DNA from: JBDTCS01 sp039923455
GTDB taxonomy: Bacteria > Bacteroidota > Ignavibacteria > Palsa-1295
Reading direction: 5' to 3'
DNA length: 56,708 bases
Assembly (NCBI GenBank): GCA_039923455.1
Contig: JBDTCS010000159.1
Location: forward strand, 1-56,708
Below, piece after piece: positions 50,764 through 56,708 of the stretch (position 1 is the stretch's first letter; the number at the start of each line of letters is the position of its first letter). Both the position numbers and the translations under genes were made by a program. Below the pieces are notes generated by a model that searched no databases, was not told where the DNA came from, and saw only the letters and a program-made list of their open reading frames with translations.

Positions 50764-52308
50764 GTGCTAACACTTAGCGGCGAAGACCTGAACATCCAAC
50801 TCGTTGGGCAGGTTGCAAGACAAGAGATCACAAAATTTGGCATCGACCCCATCGCACTCAAACGTGTCGAACGCTCGCGGGCGCTCGTCGAGGCATGGGT
50901 GACAGAAGGCAAAACCATCTATGGCGTCACGACTGGCTTCGGGGAATTTGCAAATGTCTCGATTCCTCAGACCGATCTGAAGCAACTCCAACAAAACTTA
51001 CTTCGCTCCCATAGCGCAGGTGTGGGCGAGCCACTTTCGGCTGAGATTGTTCGGGCTATGTTATTGCTTCGTGCAAATGCGCTTGCCAAAGGTTGGTCCG
51101 GTGTGCGGCCGATCGTCATAACAAAGTTGCTGGAGTTTCTTGCGAAGGATGCTCTTCCGTATATTCCATCTCGTGGCAGTGTTGGTTCTTCAGGTGATCT
51201 TGCGCCACTTGCGCATTTAGCACTTGCACTTACCGGCGAGGGATTTTGTACGTACGGAAATGCGCACGACGCAAGACCGACCGCGGAAGTGCTCGCAAAA
51301 CTCAAGATCACTCCGCTACAACTCGAAGCCAAAGAGGGTTTGGCACTGATCAATGGTACACAGATGATGTCCGCGATAGGATCGCTGATGCTCGAGCGAG
51401 CTCAAGCACTTGCAGACATTGCGGATATCGCGGCGTCGCTTTCCTTCGAAGCTCTCCGCGCGACGGACAAAGCTTTTGACGCACGGCTTCATGCCGCACG
51501 TCCGCATCAGGGACAGCGTGAAGTTGCCGAGCACATGCTCGCGCTCGTGAACGGTAGCGAGATACGGCTCTCGCATTTAGAAGGTGATTCGCGTGTGCAG
51601 GATGCGTATTCGCTGAGATGCATTCCACAAGTACATGGAGCCGTTCGGGATACATTGCGCTTTGCCGAAGGTGTGATCAACACTGAAATAAATTCGTCCA
51701 CCGACAATCCACTCATCATTCCGGATACTGAAGAAGGTCCAATTAGCGGTGCACACATCGAAGGCGGAAATTTTCATGGCGAACCGATGGCTTTCGTTCT
51801 CGACTATCTCGCAATCGTGCTGAGCGAACTTGCAAATATTTCGGAGCGCCGCACGGAGCGGCTTGTCAATGGCGCGCTCTCCTATGGATTGCCAAGATTC
51901 CTCACTGCGAAGGGCGGGCTTAACTCCGGACTTATGATCGCGCAATACACCGCCGCTGCACTTGTAAGCGAAAACAAAATTCTTGCGCATCCGGCAAGCG
52001 TAGACTCGATACCGACGAGCGCCAATCAAGAAGATCACAACTCGATGGGTTCAATCGCCGCGTTAAAACTTATGAGTGTGGTTGATAATGTCGAGACCGT
52101 GCTCGCAATCGAACTGCTTGCTGGCGCACAAGGTATCGACTTTCTCGCACCGCTGAAGCCCGGGAAGGGAAGCGGCACAGCGCATCAACTTATCCGACAA
52201 GCCGTCACGCATCTCGAAGCGGATCGAAACATTTCGATAGATATTGCAACAATAAAATCTCTAATCGCGAATAGCAATTTTCGGAACGAGGTAGCCGCTT
52301 CTCTCTAA
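50764..52308 (+). CDS. hutH: Histidine ammonia-lyase with Ser-Ser-Gly MIO tripeptide
   Basis: The enzyme deaminates L-histidine to urocanate using a prosthetic group (MIO) formed autocatalytically from three residues of the chain. With GTG 50764 as start the product has 514 residues and its numbering falls in register with Pseudomonas HAL: Tyr53, His83 ('LLRSHSAGVGEP') and the MIO segment at 142-144. That register supports the start. Residues 142-144 read Ser-Ser-Gly ('GSVGSSGDLAPL') instead of the usual Ala-Ser-Gly. Other landmarks, 'INGTQ' and 'AYSLRCIPQVHG', are present. No hutU, hutI or hutG is in the window. His83 favours HAL over Phe- or Tyr-ammonia-lyase. Confidence 0.9.
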   Translation: MLTLSGEDLNIQLVGQVARQEITKFGIDPIALKRVERSRALVEAWVTEGKTIYGVTTGFGEFANVSIPQTDLKQLQQNLLRSHSAGVGEPLSAEIVRAMLLLRANALAKGWSGVRPIVITKLLEFLAKDALPYIPSRGSVGSSGDLAPLAHLALALTGEGFCTYGNAHDARPTAEVLAKLKITPLQLEAKEGLALINGTQMMSAIGSLMLERAQALADIADIAASLSFEALRATDKAFDARLHAARPHQGQREVAEHMLALVNGSEIRLSHLEGDSRVQDAYSLRCIPQVHGAVRDTLRFAEGVINTEINSSTDNPLIIPDTEEGPISGAHIEGGNFHGEPMAFVLDYLAIVLSELANISERRTERLVNGALSYGLPRFLTAKGGLNSGLMIAQYTAAALVSENKILAHPASVDSIPTSANQEDHNSMGSIAALKLMSVVDNVETVLAIELLAGAQGIDFLAPLKPGKGSGTAHQLIRQAVTHLEADRNISIDIATIKSLIANSNFRNEVAASL

Positions 52309-52487
52309 TTATTCTGTCCGGAGCCAACGAGCAAACTCACTCTCCCATTTTTTTTCACTACCTCCTCTAAGCAAGTCGCTTGACCGCTGCTGGGAAGAGC
52401 GACGCATTTTTGCTCGCACTTGTCTATAAGACTAAAATTCAAGCACGATCTTGCCCTAAGAATAGTAATTCGACTCGGATTTTTCCG

Positions 52488-52495
52488 TATCTTTG
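52488..52495 (+). promoter_or_regulatory. TAnnTTTG box upstream of the RNA-like element
   Basis: TATCTTTG matches the Bacteroidota -7 consensus. A transcript starting about 5 nt downstream, near 52501, would include the structured element and the gene at 52693. Confidence 0.4.
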
Positions 52496-52524
52496 AAATG
52501 GAAACGCTCTGCTTGCAGAAAACT

Positions 52525-52590
52525 TGAGGTGCCCCCTCAGAAGCAGCAACCTGATTTGGGTCAGATCGGCTAGCCGAGCGAAGGGGCACA
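52525..52590 (+). ncRNA. Structured RNA-like element, partly TPP-riboswitch-like
   Basis: A perfect 7-bp helix (gtgcccc 52529-52535 with ggggcac 52583-52589) closes a 47-nt interior with two small hairpins (ctga/tcag, 52551-52564; tcgg/ccga, 52566-52577). The sequence also has the pyrophosphate half of the TPP riboswitch: ACCTGAT (52549-52555), a TTGG/CCGA stem (52556-52559 with 52574-52577), and GCGAAGGG (52578-52585). The GGTGCC of the 5' half is present at 52528-52533. The pyrimidine sensor normally reads TGAGA, but here it is TCAGA, and the usual P3 stem and ACCC partner are missing. It is either a degenerate or variant aptamer, or another small RNA. No thiamine gene lies downstream. Confidence 0.4.
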
Positions 52591-52692
52591 CTCTACGGCT
52601 GTGTCCATATTATCTCCGGCTTCTTGTCGTGAGAATTCAAAAGTTTTTCAAACATCGATATCTTTTTTCAACATTCCAGTTACGTCACGAAC

Positions 52693-53355
52693 ATGACTAC
52701 AAGAACTCGCAGTTTTAGCTTGGCAGTCCTTTGCCTTATCGCATTCAGTGTAACGGCGCACGCGCAAAACCGCACAGTCGGGGCAAACAAATTTATACTC
52801 GACGATGGCAGCGGCAGAACGCTCACGCTTCAAACACCTGCTCCTGGTGCTTGGCCGGCCGGTACGAATTTTAATTGGGTGATACCGATTCCTCCAGTCT
52901 CGGGTGCGGTATCCGGTTTCGTACCTCGTGGCGTTTCGAACGCTGCTCCGGTTGCGCCAAATGAATTTCTTAGATGGAATGGATCGGGTCTTGGCACGTG
53001 GGAAGTAACCTCTTCACTCGACGCAGGTCCGATCACCGTGACGACAGCCGGAAATCCAGCGACCGCACTATCGATCAATCAAGGTCGTATCTCAGCTGGA
53101 TCTATATCGCCGACGCCGGTCGCTTCCGGTGGCACAATTCCTACCAACGTATCAACGGTGATCGTTGCAAGCGAAGGCACAGCCGCAACAGCAACTGCTA
53201 CACTGCCTGCCGGTGTCGAAGGTCAGATCCTTTTTGTGACGACTGCCGATCCTGATGGCGTCACCATCACTGTCGGAGGAAATCCTGTGAACGTCGATGA
53301 TTCCGAAGTTGGTGTCTTTGCCTTCATTGGTGGCATCTGGAGACTCGCACACTAA
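52693..53355 (+). CDS. Secreted Gly/Ala/Thr-rich protein of unknown function
   Basis: The 220-residue protein has a typical signal peptide (MTTRTRSF, hydrophobic 9-20, cleavage at Ala-His-Ala/Gln, 24-25). The mature part has a Thr/Pro/Gly-rich beta-type composition, for example 'GSGRTLTLQTPAPGAW' and 'EGTAATATATLPAGVEGQI'. It lacks cysteine and has no T9SS sorting domain. Its ending 'VGVFAFIGGIWRLAH' recalls C-terminal beta domains of phage tail and collagen-like proteins, though this is only a resemblance. It lies 112 nt before the subtilase gene, across nested inverted repeats. Confidence 0.65.
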   Translation: MTTRTRSFSLAVLCLIAFSVTAHAQNRTVGANKFILDDGSGRTLTLQTPAPGAWPAGTNFNWVIPIPPVSGAVSGFVPRGVSNAAPVAPNEFLRWNGSGLGTWEVTSSLDAGPITVTTAGNPATALSINQGRISAGSISPTPVASGGTIPTNVSTVIVASEGTAATATATLPAGVEGQILFVTTADPDGVTITVGGNPVNVDDSEVGVFAFIGGIWRLAH

Positions 53356-53362
53356 AATACTT

Positions 53363-53443
53363 GAAAACAGAAGATCGATCGAGAACTCGCTAATAGGGTA
53401 CGAGTTCGAAATCACATCTTCTCTTCTTTGTCCATTTGTTTTC
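53363..53443 (+). promoter_or_regulatory. Nested inverted repeats in the leader of the subtilase gene
   Basis: Three inverted repeats nest inside one another: gaaaaca (53363-53369) with tgttttc (53437-53443), gaagat (53370-53375) with atcttc (53416-53421), and gaactcg (53383-53389) with cgagttc (53401-53407). Together they could form an 81-nt extended stem with internal loops, ending 25 nt before the GTG at 53468. It may be an attenuator, a translation-control structure or a terminator of the upstream gene. Confidence 0.5.
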
Positions 53444-53467
53444 AACTAAATAAGTGTAGGAGTATTT

Positions 53468-56400
53468 GTGAATACAACAACAAGATCATTTTTCAGACGC
53501 GGTGCGCTCGCGCTGCCATTCGTCCTATGCTGGACGCTGGTGGCAGGCAATTTGCTTATTAGCAATTCACGCGCTCAACAGATTCAACCTCTCTTCCCTG
53601 GCGACGCAGCACGAGCTGCCGCAGTTCAAAAGCTGCCGAATCATATTGTAAAAGGACAGAAAGCCTATCGCGCAACCGTGTTCATAGATCGCGCAGTGCA
53701 GACGAACGTAATGTTGCAGAAAGAATCTCGGACGAAGGCAGAGCGCAAGCTGGAGTCATCGTTGCTTGAAGTAGTGAAGCAAGTCAAGCTCGATGGAAGC
53801 CTCGCAAAGAACGCGACAAAATTGCGCTTGATGGATGCGGCGAACGGCCCGACGAGCAACATAGTACAAGCCGACGCCATGGGCCGCATCTACGTGTATG
53901 TCACTGTTGCGAAAGGCCATACGATTGACGAAGCAACCGTAGCAATCACGAAACTCGGTGGCAAAGTTGATATCAGCAACGAACAGTTTAGTCTGATGCA
54001 AGTTTGGATCGATCCTAAGGTGATCCCAGCTCTTGCTGCTTCGGACGCGATCAATGGAATTCGTCGGGTGATAGATCCGATCACAAGCACGGGGGCTGTT
54101 ACTTCCGAAGGTGTCGCGCGCATGAGAGCCGATGCGGCAGGTAGAGTTTTTAGCACTGATGGTACCGGTGTGAAAGTCGGTGTTATGTCGGATGATTGCG
54201 GTGAGACTCCTGGTGGACTCGTCACTACTCGCAAGGGAAACGGCGAACTTGGACCGAGCACCGTGGTATATGATGACGGTCTTGTTGGTAGCCGCACGCA
54301 TGAAGGACTTGCGATGATGGAGATCGTCCAAGATATGGCTCCGGGCGCGCAGGTTTATTTTGCAACTGCTTTTACAGGTGAAGCAAACTTTGCTGCGAAT
54401 ATTGTTAATCTAAAAAATCAGGGTTGCAAAGTTATCACAGATGATGTTATTTATTTCGACGAGCCTGTTTATGAAGATGGTATTGTTGCTGCGGCGGTGA
54501 ATACTGTCACAGCCGCAAGCGTGCTCTACACTTCTTCGGCTGGCAACAACGGAACGGGGCGCAGTCTTAACGGAGTCTATAGCGATATGATCGCAGGCAG
54601 CGGACCACTCGTTGGCAAGCATGTGTGCAATATTGGCGGCGGAATCTTTTTGCAATCCTTGCTTATCGGAGCTGGTGGCACAGCACAAATCGTATTGCAC
54701 TGGGATGATAAGTATGGTTCATCCGGCAACGATTACGATCTCTATTTGGTAAATTCCGCCAACTCTGCGATCCTCGCGTCAAGCACAAATGTCCAGGCCG
54801 GTGCCGGAGATCCCTGGGAGATACTTGGCTATACAAATGGAAGCGGCTCAACTATACAAACATATATCGTTCTAGTTCGCTCGGCTACCTCCGGTACAGA
54901 TCCCAATTTGACACCACGCTACAAACTCGATGCGTTCGGTTTCATCAATCTTACAAGCGCAGTTTCTGCGAGCAGCACGTTCGGGCACAGTACCGCGAAT
55001 GGTTGCGTCAGCGCTGGTGCGATTGAACAAGCCAATTCGAGCTATAATGTTATCGAGAGCTTTAGCAGTCAGGGACCGGCGACGATGGTGGATTTTAGCG
55101 TTCCGGGTTCGCGTGCGGTTCTCCAGACGCGTAACAAGCCGGATGTCGCTGCTATCGATGGGGTAGCTACGTCTGTGACACCAAATTTCGCAGTGTTCCA
55201 CGGTACAAGCTGCGCAACGCCGCACGTAGCAGGCGTTGCAGCCTTATTGTTGCAGAAATTTCCATCGCTAACTCCTGCACAAGCGAAGGCGGCATTGATA
55301 GCTGGTTGCATCGACTATGGTGCTGCCGGAGTGGATAATGTTTTTGGAGGAGGAAGACTTGATGCGTTCAAAACACTCGCACTCGCAAGTGACGGAGCTG
55401 TTTACAAATCGCTCTTCAATTCTACGCTGAGCAACATTCCGGATGGTGGATCTACGACATCAACCGTGAATTTCGGTACGGCTGGCTTGGTTGCAGATTC
55501 CGTTTATTTAAGCGTGACGGTTGACAATCACAGCAAACTCGGGGATCTCACATTCACCTTGACGGGGCCAGATCTCACGGCTCCGATTGTGATGAACCGA
55601 CCAGTCGCGGGTGCGGGTAACTCGACAGCCAAAGACGCAAATGTTGTACTTGGTGATGTTGCTTCGACAAACATTCAGACACTCGGAACAGCTGGTGCGG
55701 AGACGTTCGGATATTATATTCCGAATTCCGCGCTCTCAACTGCCGCTGGATTTAAGAATCGCGCACTCACCGGCACTTGGACTCTGACTGTCGCCGATGG
55801 AAGTGTGAACGGCATTACCGGTACGCTCAAGGACTGGGGCTTGTTTACCAAGCTTGCTCCCACCGGGCCGCCTCCGAGCCTTGCGCTTGCTGTCGATCAA
55901 CCGTATATCTATTCTTCCAATCACGCATTGAAGACTGTCAATGTGACAGAGACGGTTACGAACGGCACAACTCCTGTAATTACACTCGTAAGCGTTACAA
56001 GCAACGAGCCGGACGCAGGAACATCGCCTTCGGATGTACCCGGTGATATTATTGCACCGACCGGTGTGAACACCACAGCGCTTCAGCTACGCGCAGAATG
56101 TGCACCGCTTAGCAATGGAAGAATTTATACTGCGACGTATAATCTTTCTGACGTTGGTGGCTTCTCGCAAAATTATACGATCACTGTTCCGGTGCTCTGC
56201 ACGATCGGTCATGCATTCACGGGTCCGGTTATCAATCCACCGAATGTGATTCTGAATCCACCGAATCCGAATCCGGTTGTGACAACAACAACAATCAGTT
56301 ACAATCTTCCTTCGGCCGGCAACGTAAATTTGAAGATCTTCAATATGCGTGGAAAGTGGCAGAAGAATTTGGATTATGGTGCTAAGACCGCGGGCCCGCA

Positions 56401-56518
56401 TTCCGTCACTTGGGATGGAAAACGTGCAGATGGATTTTTGTTGCCGGATGGACCGTATGTCTATCAACTCAACGCCAATGGAGTTCTGCGCTCGGGCATC
56501 GTGACACTAAATCATTGA
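53468..56518 (+). CDS. Subtilisin-like S8 serine protease with P domain and T9SS sorting domain
   Basis: The 1016-residue secreted protease starts at a GTG preceded by a good AGGAG. A signal peptide (about 1-37) and a pro-region (about 38-225) precede the catalytic domain. The triad is Asp242 (or 243) in 'GVMSDDCG', His278 in 'SRTHEGLAMME' and Ser581 in 'FHGTSCATPHVAG', with the oxyanion Asn360 or 361 in 'SAGNNG'. A beta insert (about 370-500, with 'NDYDLYLVNSANSAIL') splits the domain between Asn and Ser. A proprotein-convertase P domain follows (about 630-795), then a T9SS sorting domain with FlgD-like turn ('WDGKRADGFLLPDGPYVYQL'). The protein is probably attached to or released from the cell surface by the type IX system. 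Confidence 0.92.
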   Translation: MNTTTRSFFRRGALALPFVLCWTLVAGNLLISNSRAQQIQPLFPGDAARAAAVQKLPNHIVKGQKAYRATVFIDRAVQTNVMLQKESRTKAERKLESSLLEVVKQVKLDGSLAKNATKLRLMDAANGPTSNIVQADAMGRIYVYVTVAKGHTIDEATVAITKLGGKVDISNEQFSLMQVWIDPKVIPALAASDAINGIRRVIDPITSTGAVTSEGVARMRADAAGRVFSTDGTGVKVGVMSDDCGETPGGLVTTRKGNGELGPSTVVYDDGLVGSRTHEGLAMMEIVQDMAPGAQVYFATAFTGEANFAANIVNLKNQGCKVITDDVIYFDEPVYEDGIVAAAVNTVTAASVLYTSSAGNNGTGRSLNGVYSDMIAGSGPLVGKHVCNIGGGIFLQSLLIGAGGTAQIVLHWDDKYGSSGNDYDLYLVNSANSAILASSTNVQAGAGDPWEILGYTNGSGSTIQTYIVLVRSATSGTDPNLTPRYKLDAFGFINLTSAVSASSTFGHSTANGCVSAGAIEQANSSYNVIESFSSQGPATMVDFSVPGSRAVLQTRNKPDVAAIDGVATSVTPNFAVFHGTSCATPHVAGVAALLLQKFPSLTPAQAKAALIAGCIDYGAAGVDNVFGGGRLDAFKTLALASDGAVYKSLFNSTLSNIPDGGSTTSTVNFGTAGLVADSVYLSVTVDNHSKLGDLTFTLTGPDLTAPIVMNRPVAGAGNSTAKDANVVLGDVASTNIQTLGTAGAETFGYYIPNSALSTAAGFKNRALTGTWTLTVADGSVNGITGTLKDWGLFTKLAPTGPPPSLALAVDQPYIYSSNHALKTVNVTETVTNGTTPVITLVSVTSNEPDAGTSPSDVPGDIIAPTGVNTTALQLRAECAPLSNGRIYTATYNLSDVGGFSQNYTITVPVLCTIGHAFTGPVINPPNVILNPPNPNPVVTTTTISYNLPSAGNVNLKIFNMRGKWQKNLDYGAKTAGPHSVTWDGKRADGFLLPDGPYVYQLNANGVLRSGIVTLNH

Positions 56519-56543
56519 TCGCACTTACTAGTTCGATTTCAAC

Positions 56544-56573
56544 AAAGCCCTCCGAATTCGGAGGGCTTTTTGT
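56544..56573 (+). terminator. Rho-independent terminator of the subtilase gene
   Basis: aaagccctccga (56544-56555) and tcggagggcttt (56558-56569) form a 12-bp stem with a short loop, followed by a T-run. It lies 25 nt past the stop codon. Confidence 0.9.
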
Positions 56574-56613
56574 TCGAATGGGCTCAACTTCTCTGAACCC
56601 CGCTATTTATCCG

Positions 56614-56621
56614 TATTTTTG
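56614..56621 (+). promoter_or_regulatory. TAnnTTTG box 4 nt before a truncated gene
   Basis: TATTTTTG is followed by CACT and the ATG at 56626. As for the MFS gene at 20591, this spacing would make a leaderless transcript if the box is used. Confidence 0.35.
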
Positions 56622-56625
56622 CACT

Positions 56626-56708
56626 ATGGGAATTCTGTCGTTTTTAAGAGGTTCAGGCCTACAGCCAAAATGGAGCGTCGAGGCGCGAGACTCGGAGTCG
56701 ATTATATG
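56626..56708 (+). CDS. Start of an unknown gene (truncated at window end)
   Basis: An ATG after a TAnnTTTG box and a terminator opens a frame that runs to the end of the window without a stop, 27 codons: 'MGILSFLRGSG' then 'LQPKWSVEARDSESII'. There is too little to name it. Confidence 0.45.
   Translation, partial: MGILSFLRGSGLQPKWSVEARDSESII

Larger units (their letters stand above)
52309..52692 (+). other. Intergenic region after hutH, holding an RNA-like element
   Basis: These 384 bp hold no protein-like ORF; a minus-strand frame at 52305-52589 has no family look. The first 180 bp show nothing convincing. A TATCTTTG box at 52488-52495 and the structured element at 52525-52590 occupy the rest, and the last 100 bp form a leader-like stretch before the gene at 52693. 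Confidence 0.5.

Noticed and set aside
52305..52589. Minus-strand ORF of 94 codons opposite the RNA-like element
   Set aside because: No signal peptide, domain or ribosome-binding site, and low protein-like character.
52525..52590. Signal recognition particle RNA
   Set aside because: AGAAGCAGCAA resembles part of domain IV, but the invariant CAGG and GGAA of the apical loop are missing and the flanking helices do not fit.
1..56708. CRISPR array, insertion sequence, prophage or attachment site
   Set aside because: No regularly spaced repeats of 24-40 bp, no transposase or integrase other than the chromosomal Xer protein, and no phage genes were seen.

Overview
The window is a 56.7-kb stretch of a bacterial chromosome, roughly half G+C by eye, packed with housekeeping and secreted-protein genes. 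The most likely source is an environmental member of the Bacteroidota/Chlorobiota assemblage (Ignavibacteria/Kapabacteria-like). This rests on several secreted proteins ending in type IX secretion system (T9SS) sorting domains, TAnnTTTG promoter boxes, a Bacteroidetes-type phosphoglucosamine mutase, DUF3109, DUF4139 and DUF4412 proteins, and an hprK-hpf-xer-topA-DUF494-ybeY series. I saw no rRNA, tRNA, CRISPR array, transposase or phage gene. The assignment is an inference from gene content.

Layout. 1-5.5 kb (+): the end of an unknown gene, a lipoprotein, an HU protein with a lysine/alanine tail, a TPR-like secreted protein, a REP-like inverted pair and a DUF4139 protein. 5.5-8.6 kb (-): a large Asp-box (BNR) T9SS cargo. 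8.8-10.2 kb (+): rarA. 10.2-14.1 kb (-): glmM, murI, a DUF2059-like secreted protein and a membrane-anchored protein. 14.5-16.1 kb (-): cytochrome c oxidase subunits III and IV with a small membrane protein; subunits I and II are absent. 16.4-20.3 kb (-): a 1301-residue mosaic T9SS cargo. 20.6-24.6 kb: an MFS exporter, two small envelope proteins, trpS and a small lipoprotein. 24.9-26.4 kb (+): cysS. 26.4-29.1 kb (-): two propeller-type T9SS cargos, the second interrupted by an in-frame TGA. 29.2-33.9 kb (-): M16 peptidase, GT9 glycosyltransferase and an unknown protein. 34.2-39.3 kb: CDGSH protein, DUF4412 protein, DedA protein, a GH5 glycosidase and a divergent MFS transporter. 39.4-43.5 kb (-): the sixA-DUF3109-ispF-thioredoxin operon and a peptide-binding lipoprotein. 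43.7-50.6 kb (-): hprK, hpf, xer, topA, DUF494, ybeY and one unknown gene. 50.8-56.7 kb (+): hutH, a structured RNA-like element, an unknown secreted protein, a subtilisin-like T9SS cargo, and the start of another gene.

How the genes work together. One theme is export: five encoded or broken T9SS cargos, several lipoproteins, an M16 peptidase and a subtilase, but no T9SS machinery in the window. The other theme is core metabolism and information processing: wall precursors (glmM, murI), isoprenoids (ispF), aminoacyl-tRNA synthetases (trpS, cysS), replication and recombination (rarA, topA, xer), ribosome maintenance (hpf, ybeY) and respiration.

Most notable observations: a TGA that replaces the Trp of an Asp box; a compact RNA-like element upstream of a secreted-protein gene, with part of a TPP-riboswitch signature but a damaged pyrimidine-sensor half; a histidine ammonia-lyase whose MIO tripeptide reads Ser-Ser-Gly; nested inverted repeats ahead of the subtilase gene; palindromes between the GH5 and MFS genes; and four short tandem duplications of period 15-16 bp at gene edges. 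I found no convincing multi-gene system of a wholly new kind.
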